12,784 bases of DNA from Actinomycetes bacterium (GCA_021785095.1 JAJYGM010000365.1:1-12784), one strand, 5' to 3'. Shown: positions 1 through 6,176, counted from the stretch's first letter. Notes: a model not told the origin generated them from the letters alone. Translations and numbers: made by a program.

Positions 1-50
1 GGCGGGGAGCCGAGGTGCAGTCGCTGACGCCGGCCGGGCCGACGTGGTGA
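1..50 (+). CDS. C-terminal end of an unidentified upstream gene (5' partial)
   Basis: Codons from base 3 run openly to a TGA at 48-50 and end in the residues EVQSLTPAGPTW. Almost every third position is G or C, as in the neighbouring genes, while the other two forward frames look less coding-like. The stop lies 9 bp before the DUF2237 start, so the two genes are probably co-transcribed. Sixteen codons are too few to identify a family. This could also be chance open sequence. Confidence 0.35.
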   Translation, partial: RGAEVQSLTPAGPTW

Positions 51-59
51 ACTGGGCAG

Positions 60-416
60 GTGCCGACCAACGTGCTCGGAGGCGAGCTGCAGACGTGCGG
101 CCACGACCCCCTCACCGGCTTCTACCGCGACGGCTGCTGCGACGTCGGGGCCGAGGACATCGGCGTGCACTCGGTCTGCGTCGAGGTGGACGAGGAGTTC
201 CTCGCCTTCTCCCTTCGCGCCGGTAACGACCTCACCACGCCGAAGCCGGAGATCGGCTTCCCGGGCCTCAAGCCAGGGGATCGCTGGTGCATCTGCGCCT
301 CACGCTGGAAGGAGGCGCTCGACGCCGGTGTGGCGCCGCCGGTCCACCTCGTCGCCACCCACCGCGCCACGCTCGAGTGGGTGAGCTTGGCCGAGCTCGA
401 AGCGCACGCACGGTAG
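60..416 (+). CDS. DUF2237 family protein
   Basis: This 118-residue protein has no established function. I recognise the family from its conserved text: the N-terminal NVLGG (residues 4-8), DPLTGFYRDGCC (about 20-31), GNDLTTP (about 57-63), the block GFPGLKPGDRWCICASRW (about 68-85), and APPVHLVATH near the C-terminus. Conserved cysteines occur in the CC pair and in the WCIC stretch. The length matches the compact single-domain family. The GTG at 60 is chosen because an in-frame TGA lies at 48-50 and NVLGG normally sits just after the initiator. The Shine-Dalgarno is weak. The aldo/keto reductase begins four bases after this stop, so the two share an mRNA. Family assignment is secure; cellular role is unknown. 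Confidence 0.9.
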   Translation: MPTNVLGGELQTCGHDPLTGFYRDGCCDVGAEDIGVHSVCVEVDEEFLAFSLRAGNDLTTPKPEIGFPGLKPGDRWCICASRWKEALDAGVAPPVHLVATHRATLEWVSLAELEAHAR

Positions 417-420
417 CCCG

Positions 421-1332
421 ATGCGCTCCGAGGAGATCGAGCGGGCTCGTTTCGGACGCTGCGGCCATCGTTCGAGCCGCGTGCTCTTTGGCGCCGCCGC
501 CCTCGGCCACATGAGCCAGGACGGCGCGGACCGGGTTCTCGACGTGCTGCTCGAGTACGGCGTGAACCACCTCGACACGGCCGCCGACTATGGCGACTCC
601 GAGCTCAGGCTGGCCCCGTGGCTGCGGGCGCAACCGGGACGGTTCTTCCTCGCGACGAAGACAGCGGAGCGTACGGCCGACGGCGCCCGGGCCAGCCTCG
701 AGGCCTCCCTCGTGCGGCTGGGCGTCGACCGGGTGGACCTGATCCAGTTGCACAACCTCGTCGAAGAGGACGAGTGGCAGGTGGCTCACGGCACGAACGG
801 CGCTCTCGAGGCTCTCGTCCGGGCGAAGGACGAGGGGCTTGTGGGGGCCATCGGCGTCACGGGCCACGGCCTCAGGATCGCTGCAATGCACCGCCGCAGC
901 CTGGACCGGTACGACTACGACTCGGTCCTGTTGCCCTACAGCTACCTCCTCACCCGTGACGAGGGCTACCGCGCCGAGACGGACGCCCTCCTCGAGACCT
1001 GTGCCGAGCGCGACGTCGCCGTGCAGACGATCAAGGCGGCCGCCCGTCGCCGGTGGCGGCCGGGAGACGCCTCGTCCCACCACAGCTGGTACGAGCCGAT
1101 GCGAGACGCCGGCGCCCTCTCTCGCTCCATCAGCTGGGTGCTCTCCTCCGGTCAGGTTCCCGGCCAGCTGTTCCTCAACTCCTCGAGCGACGTCTCGCTG
1201 CTCCGCACGATCCTCGATGCAGCGCTAATGGCGAGAGCGTCCGGGCCCACGAGCCCGCGGGAGCTCGAGTCCGACGTCGTGTCCGTGGGCCTCGAGCCGC
1301 TCTTCGACGGCGGAGCTCTCGAGCGCATCTGA
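421..1332 (+). CDS. Aldo/keto reductase family oxidoreductase
   Basis: A 303-residue cytosolic NAD(P)H-dependent oxidoreductase of the (beta/alpha)8 AKR fold, which reduces carbonyls to alcohols; its substrate is unknown. All four catalytic residues of the family are visible: Asp52 and Tyr57 in HLDTAADYG, Lys80 in FLATKTAERT, and His111 in DLIQLHNL. The N-terminus (RFGRCGHRSSRVLFGAAALG) is a typical first strand. GAIGVTGHG (about 140-148) and the VQTIKAAARR strand follow in the usual order. The start is four bases after the DUF2237 stop, which indicates co-transcription. The length is normal for the shorter, ferredoxin-like or general AKRs. There is no signal peptide. Catalytic competence is likely from the intact tetrad; physiological role is open. 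Confidence 0.92.
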   Translation: MRSEEIERARFGRCGHRSSRVLFGAAALGHMSQDGADRVLDVLLEYGVNHLDTAADYGDSELRLAPWLRAQPGRFFLATKTAERTADGARASLEASLVRLGVDRVDLIQLHNLVEEDEWQVAHGTNGALEALVRAKDEGLVGAIGVTGHGLRIAAMHRRSLDRYDYDSVLLPYSYLLTRDEGYRAETDALLETCAERDVAVQTIKAAARRRWRPGDASSHHSWYEPMRDAGALSRSISWVLSSGQVPGQLFLNSSSDVSLLRTILDAALMARASGPTSPRELESDVVSVGLEPLFDGGALERI

Positions 1333-1341
1333 GAAGCCGCT

Positions 1342-1371
1342 CCACGCGTGGCCGAGCGGGGTCTGCCACAA
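1342..1371 (+). promoter_or_regulatory. Candidate promoter region with a 10-bp palindrome
   Basis: Between the aldo/keto reductase stop and the next start (107 bp) there is a perfect palindrome CCACGCGTGG (1342-1351). A -10-like CACAAT follows at 1366-1371. I see no clear -35. It could serve the gene that starts at 1440. The evidence is weak. Confidence 0.2.
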
Positions 1372-1427
1372 TGAGCGCGCGCGAGTCGGTCGGGTGGCCG
1401 GGCGGTCACGGGCGGGGCGAGCGGCGC

Positions 1428-1435
1428 AGAGGTGG
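1428..1435 (+). promoter_or_regulatory. Ribosome binding site deciding the 1440 start
   Basis: AGAGGTGG ends 4 bases before the ATG at 1440. The other in-frame ATG at 1371 has no comparable purine-rich site. This supports 1440 as the start. Confidence 0.6.
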
Positions 1436-1439
1436 AAAG

Positions 1440-1976
1440 ATGTCGATCGATCCGGTGAGCAGCGCGGCCGACCACGAGGCCCGCTACGAGTCCCTCATGA
1501 GCATGCACGAGGCATGGGAGCTCTGCCGGAGCGCCGTCGAGCTCGCCGGACTCTCGCTCGAGGAGCGGCTGGAGTCGGCGCGCTCGGCCTATGACGAGGA
1601 GCAACACCGGGTCTCGCACTCGCACCGCGGTGCCCTCCACAGCGCCTGGGAGACCTACAAGGAGGCGATCTCGGAGCCCCCGAGCGAGAGCAGACGGGAG
1701 GCCGTGGCTGCCGCCCGGAGTGCCTACACCCAAGCCGCAGCCGAGGTCCGGGCGACCTACGACGCCGCCATGGAGCAGGCGGCGGTCGACTACCTCGACG
1801 CCCGGCGCGCCGCCCGGCTGGCCTATGACTCGGCGGTCGAGGCGGCGCTCAGCGTGCAGCGGAGCGCCCTCGACGCCGTCCGCGGATACTTCGGCGAGCA
1901 CAAACCGGCGGAGGTCGCACCGGATCCCGTCGTCGACGCGAGCCTGGCGGAAGGCGCCTTGGACGAAGCGGTCTGA
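1440..1976 (+). CDS. Alanine-rich helical protein with 11-residue tyrosine repeats, function unknown
   Basis: I do not recognise this 178-residue protein. It is rich in Ala, Glu, Arg and Ser, with few helix breakers apart from EPPSES (79-84) and a Pro-containing tail (156-163). No signal peptide or membrane segment is visible, so it is probably cytosolic. From about residue 90 to 151 it follows an 11-residue period. Tyr96, Tyr107, Tyr118 and Tyr129 are exactly 11 apart, position 140 is Gln, and Phe151 continues the phase. Alanines line the same helix face. This is the pattern of hendecad coiled coils or amphipathic helices that lie on a surface. An earlier segment has Tyr51, Trp70 and Tyr73. 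The 1440 ATG is chosen for its good RBS; upstream in-frame sequence overlaps the reductase and reads as arginine-rich noise. It stands alone between its neighbours. Confidence 0.7.
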   Translation: MSIDPVSSAADHEARYESLMSMHEAWELCRSAVELAGLSLEERLESARSAYDEEQHRVSHSHRGALHSAWETYKEAISEPPSESRREAVAAARSAYTQAAAEVRATYDAAMEQAAVDYLDARRAARLAYDSAVEAALSVQRSALDAVRGYFGEHKPAEVAPDPVVDASLAEGALDEAV

Positions 1977-1982
1977 GCACGC

Positions 1983-1998
1983 TCCCGCTGGCGCGGGA
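1983..1998 (+). terminator. Hairpin just after the helical-protein stop
   Basis: TCCCGC and GCGGGA form a perfect 6-bp stem around the loop TGGC, starting 7 bases after the TGA at 1974-1976. No T-tract follows, so it is at best a weak GC-type terminator. Confidence 0.3.
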
Positions 1999-2020
1999 CC
2001 GGAGCCGCGTGCGCCTCAGA

Positions 2021-2055
2021 TATCATTAGCCTGTGCAACAGTTGGCGTGGGAAGG
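2021..2055 (+). promoter_or_regulatory. Promoter and possible operator of the MarR-CLC operon
   Basis: Two overlapping -10-like boxes are present, TATCAT (2021-2026) and TAGCCT (2027-2032). Just downstream is a small inverted repeat CAAC-A-GTTG (2036-2044), and a purine-rich GGGAAGG (2049-2055) that could be the Shine-Dalgarno for the ATG at 2067 with a long 11-base spacer. A palindrome between the -10 and the start is where a self-regulating MarR protein would bind; that role is inference. No -35 is recognisable. Confidence 0.35.
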
Positions 2056-2066
2056 TACCCCAGCCG

Positions 2067-2546
2067 ATGGGCGCCCGTAACTCGGAAGCCGCCCCCGAGG
2101 TCGTCGACGCCCTGTTGGCGGCGAGCCGCGTGCTCGTCGCCGTCGCCGCCCGCTCACTGTCCGCGGCGGAGGAGGAGGTCACCCTCGCCCAGTACCGCAC
2201 GCTCGTCGTGCTCGCCTCGCGGGGCCCGCAGCGGGTTGCCGACCTCGCGACGGCCCTCGCCGTCACCCCGGCGACGGCGACGCGCATGTGCGACCGGCTC
2301 GTCCACAAGCAGCTCATCCGCCGGCGCACCGAACGCGAGGACCGCCGCCAGGTCCGCGTCGCACTGACCGAGCGGGGCCGGGAGCTCGTCGATGCCGTGA
2401 CCGCGAGGCGCCGTCTCGAGATCGCCGAGATCGTGAAGCGCATCCCCGTAGGCCAGCAGAAGGTCATGATCGAGGCGCTGCAGCGTTTCGCCGAGTCGGC
2501 CGGCGAGGTCCGCGAGGAGGACTGGGCGTCGGGGTGGGACCTGTGA
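2067..2546 (+). CDS. MarR family transcriptional regulator
   Basis: A 159-residue dimeric winged-helix DNA-binding protein. MarR proteins usually repress their own operon and release DNA on binding a small, often phenolic or antibiotic, ligand. The order is typical: an N-terminal dimerisation helix (about 10-35), LAQYRTLVVLASRGPQ, then the helix-turn-helix with RVADLATALAVTPATATRM and its recognition helix. The wing follows, with the DRRQVRVALTERG signature (DxRxxxVxLT), and a long C-terminal dimerisation helix. Its last codon overlaps the CLC start as GTGA (2543-2546), so the two are translationally coupled. The natural inference is that this repressor controls the channel and its own gene. 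A small palindrome upstream of its start is a candidate operator. The ligand is unknown. Confidence 0.92.
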   Translation: MGARNSEAAPEVVDALLAASRVLVAVAARSLSAAEEEVTLAQYRTLVVLASRGPQRVADLATALAVTPATATRMCDRLVHKQLIRRRTEREDRRQVRVALTERGRELVDAVTARRRLEIAEIVKRIPVGQQKVMIEALQRFAESAGEVREEDWASGWDL

Positions 2547-4642
2547 CCGGGCCGGGCGAGGTTCCCGGCGCGCCCCGCCGGGGGGTTGCCCTCGGCCGGT
2601 TGCGCGCGGTCGGCTCGAACTTCTTCGCGACGGCCAGCTTCAACAAGAAGTGGCTCGTCCTCGGAACCCTGATCGGCGTCATCGCCGGCTTTGGCGCCGT
2701 CATCTTCTACGAGGCCCTCTCGCTCGCCACCCACCTCTTCCTCGGCGTGCTGGCCGGCTACCGCGTCCCGACGCCGGCGGGGGAGGGGAACCTCGCCGGT
2801 TCGGCCAGCTACGCGAGGCCCTGGGCGGTGCCGCTCGTGGTCTGCCTCGGCGGCCTGATCTCGGGCCTGCTCGTGTTCGGCTTCGCCCCGGAGGCCGAGG
2901 GGCACGGGACCGACGCAGCCATCTCGGCCGTGCACGAGAACCCGCGGGGGATCCGGTTCCGCACCGTGGTGGTGAAGATCGTCGCCTCCGCCGTCACGAT
3001 CGGGACGGGTGGCTCGGGTGGCCGGGAGGGGCCGACGGGCCAGATCAGCGCCGGCTTCGGCTCGATACTGGCTCGCCTGTTCGATCTGAGTCCCTCCGAT
3101 GCCCGGATCGCCGTCGCGAGCGGCATCGGGTCGGGCATTGGCTCGATCTTCGGCGCCCCGCTCGGCGGCGCCGTCCTGGCGGCGGAGATCCTCTACCGCG
3201 ACGACTTCGAGGTGGAGACGCTGCTCCCCTCCTTCATCGCCTCGATCGTCGGCTACGCCGTCTTCGGGGCCATCGAGGGCTATGCACCGCTGTTCGGCTT
3301 CGCCACCCGGTTCCAGCTCGCCGACCCCGGTCAGCTCGGCTGGTTCGGGGTCATCGGGATCATCGGTGGACTCGTGGGCCTGTTGTACGCCAAAGGCTTC
3401 TACGGCATCGGGGGCCTGTTCGGGCGGCTTCCGGTCCCTCGGGCGCTGCGCCCGGCGATCGGCGGACTGCTCGTTGGCGCCATCGCGCTCGCCATGCCGC
3501 AGGTGCTCGGCACCGGCTACGGGTGGATCCAAAAGACCCTCGGCCCCGGCCTCTTGCACATCCCGCTCTGGATCGTCCTGCTGGTGCCCTTCGCCCGCAT
3601 CCTCGCCACCGGCCTGTCGATCGATTCGGGCGGTTCGGGCGGGATCTTCGGCCCGGGCATGGTCATCGGCGCATTCCTCGGCGCCGGGATATGGGACGTC
3701 GCCCGCCACTTGTCCTTCGGCGTCGGCTCGGACCCCGCTCCCTTCGTCGTCGTCGGGATGATGGCCTGCTTCGGGAGCATCGCCCGGGCTCCGCTCGCCA
3801 TCATGTTGATGGTGGCGGAGATGACCGGGAGCCTGGCCATCGTGGTGCCGGCGATGCTGGCGGTCGGACTCGGCACGCTGATCGTCCGGCGAGGCGACGA
3901 CACCATCTACCGCAGCCAGCTGAAGAGCAGGGCTGAGTCGCCCGCGCACCGCATCTTGACCGGGATGCCCCTGCTGTCGAGGATCCCCGTGGCCCAGGCG
4001 ATGGCCCGTCCCCGCCTCGTGCTGCCGATCGGCCTCGACTCGGTTGCCGCCACGACGGCGATGACCGATGCCGGCGTCACCGAGGCGCCTGGCCTCGACG
4101 AGGAGGGGCGCTTCCGGGGCGTCGTCACCCAACAGCGCCTACTCGACGCAGGACCGTCGACCACCGTCGGAGCAGTGCTCGACACGGTCGTGTTGCCGGT
4201 GCAGCAGAGCCAGCAGTGCGACGTGGCCCTCGAGACCCTCACCACGACCCCGACGTCGTGGGTGCCGGTGGTCGACTCGGATCGCCGCGTCGTCGGGACC
4301 CTGGCGGTCTCCGACATGGTGCGCTCCTATCGCCGCGCCCTGCAGGGCAGCCTGCAGCAGGTGGCCGGCCTTGGAGGAGCGACCGGGATCTTCGAGGCAG
4401 TCGTCGCCGAGCACGCGCCGCTCGACGGGCGCGCACTGCGGGAGGCGGCGGTGCCGCGGGGCGTCATCGTGACGAGCATCGAGCGGGGACGGACGGTCGT
4501 CCTGCCACAGGGTGCCACCGTGGTGCAGGCGGGAGACCGCCTCGTGATGCTGGCCACCCCGGTGGAGGCGGCACGGGTGCGCCACCTCGCCGAACCCCCG
4601 GCGGCGGAGATGCCACCGCCCGAAGCCACCCGGCTGGCATAG
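2543..4642 (+). CDS. CLC-type chloride channel/transporter with CBS pair and TrkA_C domain
   Basis: A 699-residue inner-membrane anion channel or transporter. GTG 2543 overlaps the MarR stop by four bases; further upstream the frame runs inside marR. Hydrophobic CLC helices span roughly 37-450. Filter motifs are visible: GHGTD (120-124, in place of GSGIP), GREGP (160-164, with Glu162 as the external gate glutamate), GAPLGGAVLAAE (204-215), GGSGGIFGPG (363-372), and Tyr456, which matches the Cl-coordinating Tyr445 of E. coli ClC. The internal proton glutamate (E. coli Glu203) aligns with Ile216, so it looks more like a channel than a 2Cl-/H+ exchanger. The cytoplasmic part has two CBS motifs (about 480-535 and 542-600) and a TrkA_C/RCK_C-like domain (about 615-682), which usually bind nucleotides or other ligands. 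A Pro-rich tail ends the protein. Confidence 0.93.
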   Translation: MTGPGEVPGAPRRGVALGRLRAVGSNFFATASFNKKWLVLGTLIGVIAGFGAVIFYEALSLATHLFLGVLAGYRVPTPAGEGNLAGSASYARPWAVPLVVCLGGLISGLLVFGFAPEAEGHGTDAAISAVHENPRGIRFRTVVVKIVASAVTIGTGGSGGREGPTGQISAGFGSILARLFDLSPSDARIAVASGIGSGIGSIFGAPLGGAVLAAEILYRDDFEVETLLPSFIASIVGYAVFGAIEGYAPLFGFATRFQLADPGQLGWFGVIGIIGGLVGLLYAKGFYGIGGLFGRLPVPRALRPAIGGLLVGAIALAMPQVLGTGYGWIQKTLGPGLLHIPLWIVLLVPFARILATGLSIDSGGSGGIFGPGMVIGAFLGAGIWDVARHLSFGVGSDPAPFVVVGMMACFGSIARAPLAIMLMVAEMTGSLAIVVPAMLAVGLGTLIVRRGDDTIYRSQLKSRAESPAHRILTGMPLLSRIPVAQAMARPRLVLPIGLDSVAATTAMTDAGVTEAPGLDEEGRFRGVVTQQRLLDAGPSTTVGAVLDTVVLPVQQSQQCDVALETLTTTPTSWVPVVDSDRRVVGTLAVSDMVRSYRRALQGSLQQVAGLGGATGIFEAVVAEHAPLDGRALREAAVPRGVIVTSIERGRTVVLPQGATVVQAGDRLVMLATPVEAARVRHLAEPPAAEMPPPEATRLA

Positions 4643-4651
4643 CCTGCGGTC
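4640..4651 (+). promoter_or_regulatory. Leaderless-type promoter for the DUF2277 gene
   Basis: TAGCCT (4640-4645) fits the actinobacterial -10 pattern TAnnnT and lies 6 bases before the ATG at 4652, so transcription could begin at the start codon itself. The T-A-G of the box is also the stop codon of the CLC gene. No Shine-Dalgarno lies in the 9-bp gap, which fits leaderless translation. Confidence 0.4.
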
Positions 4652-4909
4652 ATGTGCCGCAACATCACGACGCTGCGCGGCCTCGAACCTGCTGCGACTA
4701 CCGCCGAGATCGAGGCGGCTGCTCGCCAGTACGTTCGGAAGGTGAGCGGAGTCCAGTCGACCTCGGCTGCCACCACACCGGCGATAGAGCGGGCGATCGC
4801 CAAGGTGAGCGAGGCGACGGGGGAGCTGCTCGCCACGCTCCCGCCCCGGCGGCGACCGCCCCGCGGCCTTCCTCCCTCCCGCCGCCGGGCGGTCGAGCCG
4901 ACCCGCTGA
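4652..4909 (+). CDS. DUF2277 family protein
   Basis: A small 85-residue protein of unknown function. I assign it to DUF2277 from the nearly invariant start MCRNITTL (1-8), followed by EPAATTAEIEAAARQYVRKVSG (about 12-33), a helical pair, and a conserved basic tail rich in Arg and Pro (about 66-85). The family normally has 75-90 residues, so it is full length. It begins 9 bp after the CLC stop with no Shine-Dalgarno, and a -10-like TAGCCT overlaps that stop, so it may be transcribed both from the MarR-CLC operon and from its own leaderless promoter. The conserved Cys2 and the basic tail hint at metal or nucleic-acid contact, but this is speculation. Confidence 0.88.
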   Translation: MCRNITTLRGLEPAATTAEIEAAARQYVRKVSGVQSTSAATTPAIERAIAKVSEATGELLATLPPRRRPPRGLPPSRRRAVEPTR

Positions 4910-4921
4910 GGTCCCGGGACC
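4910..4921. repeat. 12-bp perfect palindrome after the DUF2277 stop
   Basis: GGTCCCGGGACC begins on the base after the TGA (4907-4909). It has no loop and no T-tract, so it is a poor terminator. It may be a protein-binding site or chance in GC-rich DNA. Confidence 0.3.
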
Positions 4922-4996
4922 GGGGCGCCTGCCGCCACCGCCGCGACGAGGGTTCCTTCCGATGCGGCGAGGCCCGTCGAGCCGTCCCCGCCTGGC

Positions 4997-5013
4997 AGGA
5001 TCGGGCCATGTAG
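4997..5013 (+). promoter_or_regulatory. Shine-Dalgarno and start-stop codon pair ahead of the nitroreductase
   Basis: AGGA (4997-5000) sits 7 bases before ATG 5008-5010, which is followed at once by the in-frame stop TAG (5011-5013). The same frame then reads LREALYTTRA and runs directly into the nitroreductase at 5044. The ribosome site therefore matches the interrupted start, not the downstream one. Confidence 0.6.
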
Positions 5014-5043
5014 CTACGAGAGGCCCTGTATACGACCCGGGCG

Positions 5044-5670
5044 ATGCGCCGTGTGCGGCCCGACCCGATTCCCGGCGAGGTGCAGGCTCGCATCCTCGAC
5101 GCCGCCATCCGAGCCCCGAGCGGAGGCAACGCCCAGCCGTGGCGTTTCGTGCTGGTCGACTCGCCCGAGCTCAAGTCGGCACTCGGACCGCTCTACCGTG
5201 CCAGCATCACCACCCTGTGGGAAGGTCCGTACCGCGAGCGCCTCGCGCGGGCGCAGGCCGACCCGGGCGCGGCCTCGAGCCGAAGCCTGTTGAAGGTGCA
5301 GCGCTCGGCCCAGTGGTTGGCCGACCACTACGAACAAGTGCCGATGTTCCTGTTCTGCTTCGTGCGGGGCGATGGCGGGGCCGGTTCCATCTACCCGGCG
5401 GCGTGGAGCGCCCAGCTGGCTGCGAGAGCCGAGGGCGTCGGCAGCTCACTCACCTCTGTGCTCGGGGCCAGCCATCCCGACGACGTCCGGGGACTCCTCG
5501 GTGTGCCCGACGAGAGCTGGAAGAACGCCTGCATGGTCTCCTTCGGCTACCCGACGGGGCGCTGGGGGGTCGCCGAGCGGCGTCCGGTCGACGAGGTGGC
5601 GGGCCGCAACGGGTGGAGCGGCCGGCTCGGCTTCTCGGTTCCCGAGCCGCTCTGGCCGAATGAGGCGTGA
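5044..5670 (+). CDS. Nitroreductase family protein, N-terminus cut by a stop codon
   Basis: An FMN-dependent NAD(P)H oxidoreductase of the nitroreductase fold, normally a cytosolic dimer; its substrate is not evident. From ATG 5044 it has 208 residues. Visible motifs are APSGGNAQPWRF (24-35, flavin contact), SIYPAAWSAQLAARAEG (115-131) with the usual dimer-interface helix, SLTSVLG (135-141), VSFGYPTGRW (165-174), and a RRPVDEV (179-185) C-terminal element. Homologues as I recall them begin about 12 residues earlier with a segment ending TTRAMRR, whose arginines bind the FMN phosphate. Here that segment is present in frame at 5014-5043, but a TAG follows its ATG at 5008. Restart at 5044 would lose the first of those arginines. 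It is either a fresh nonsense mutation, a sequencing error, or a regulated start-stop. It converges on the GNAT gene with 7 bp between stops. Confidence 0.85.
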   Translation: MRRVRPDPIPGEVQARILDAAIRAPSGGNAQPWRFVLVDSPELKSALGPLYRASITTLWEGPYRERLARAQADPGAASSRSLLKVQRSAQWLADHYEQVPMFLFCFVRGDGGAGSIYPAAWSAQLAARAEGVGSSLTSVLGASHPDDVRGLLGVPDESWKNACMVSFGYPTGRWGVAERRPVDEVAGRNGWSGRLGFSVPEPLWPNEA

Positions 5671-5677
5671 GGCGCGC

Positions 5678-6115
5678 TCAGGGCTTCCGCTCGTAGACGA
5701 CGAACGAGACGCGGTTCGCCAACAGGTCATAAAGGGACCGGGCGGGTCCGTTGAACTCCTGGGTGTGCCAGTAGAGCTTCTCGGCCCCCGCCTCACGCGC
5801 CCGCCCGGCCACCGCCTCGATGAGCTGGCGGGCGACGCCGGTCCCGCGGGCGACGGGGGCGACGAAGAGGTCCTCGAGGTAGCACACCGGCCCCATCGTC
5901 CAGGTCGAGGCGTGGAAGAGCGCGTTCGCCATGCCGACGACCTCGCCGCTCTCGGTCTCGGCGACGAGGGAGAACATCCCGTCGCGCCGCTGGACCAGCC
6001 GGTCGAAGGTCGCACGGGTGACGTCCTCCGGCACTTCGTTCCGGTAGAAGTCAACGTAGGCCTCGAACAGCGCCCGCCACGGCCCGAAGTCCTCCGGGCG
6101 CGGGTCCCGGATCAC
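5678..6115 (-). CDS. GNAT family N-acetyltransferase
   Basis: A 145-residue cytosolic acetyltransferase that transfers acetyl from acetyl-CoA to an unidentified amine. The GNAT core is complete: IRDPRPEDFGPWRALFEAY (2-20) as beta1-alpha1, FSLVAETESGEVVGMAN (about 48-64) as beta2-beta3, CYLEDLFVAP (about 78-87) as beta4, and the acetyl-CoA pyrophosphate loop ARGTGVA (89-95, R/QxxGxG/A type). LYWHTQEFNGPARSLYDLLA (about 113-132) ends with the typical alpha4 and Tyr. The length is normal for a single-domain GNAT. The start is GTG (complement of 6113-6115). An 8-codon ORF beginning at 6138 ends in a TGA that overlaps this GTG, so initiation may be coupled. The gene is divergent from the dehydrogenase and converges on the nitroreductase. 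Confidence 0.9.
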   Translation of the reverse strand: MIRDPRPEDFGPWRALFEAYVDFYRNEVPEDVTRATFDRLVQRRDGMFSLVAETESGEVVGMANALFHASTWTMGPVCYLEDLFVAPVARGTGVARQLIEAVAGRAREAGAEKLYWHTQEFNGPARSLYDLLANRVSFVVYERKP

Positions 6116-6138
6116 TCGCCGCCCCGGTCTTCGTGCAT
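6112..6138 (-). CDS. Possible leaderless 8-codon ORF coupled to the GNAT gene
   Basis: On the minus strand, ATG at 6138 starts MHEDRGGE and stops at TGA (6114-6112). The stop overlaps the GNAT GTG as GTGA. A TAATCT box (complement of 6146-6151) lies 7 bases before the ATG, which is leaderless spacing. It may be a translation-coupling leader; nothing shows that the peptide itself matters. Confidence 0.3.
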   Translation of the reverse strand: MHEDRGGE

Positions 6139-6145
6139 GGCCCAG

Positions 6146-6155
6146 AGATTAGAGT
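6146..6155. promoter_or_regulatory. Overlapping divergent -10 boxes (GNAT and dehydrogenase)
   Basis: TAGAGT (6150-6155, plus) and TAATCT (6151-6146, minus) both fit TAnnnT and overlap by two bases, in the only AT-rich patch between the divergent genes. This would make promoter use mutually exclusive. No -35 boxes are clear. Confidence 0.35.
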
Positions 6156-6164
6156 CGCCCCGGC

Positions 6165-6176
6165 CCCGGCGCCGGG
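6165..6176. repeat. 12-bp perfect palindrome in the dehydrogenase leader
   Basis: CCCGGCGCCGGG lies downstream of the plus-strand -10 box and upstream of the RBS. It could be an operator or an mRNA hairpin. It may also be chance in GC-rich sequence. Confidence 0.25.

Noticed and set aside
268..1083. A 271-codon minus-strand frame opposite the aldo/keto reductase
   Set aside because: It is a shadow of the reductase with no motif, no RBS and unnatural composition.
1053..1439. An upstream extension of the helical protein into the aldo/keto reductase
   Set aside because: The added residues are Arg-rich out-of-frame reductase text, and a good RBS marks ATG 1440 as the start.
2288..2542. An N-terminal extension of the CLC protein inside marR
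   Set aside because: The extension is Pro- and Arg-rich shadow text; the GTGA overlap at 2543 gives the normal start.
1823..4132. A 769-codon open frame on the minus strand opposite the MarR and CLC genes
   Set aside because: It is antisense to two clear genes, reads as Asp-, Glu-, Arg- and Gly-rich text without a domain, and is open only because the GC-rich coding strand leaves few stops in that frame.
4962..5663. A 233-codon plus-strand frame across the nitroreductase
   Set aside because: It is a frame shadow of the nitroreductase, which has the family motifs.
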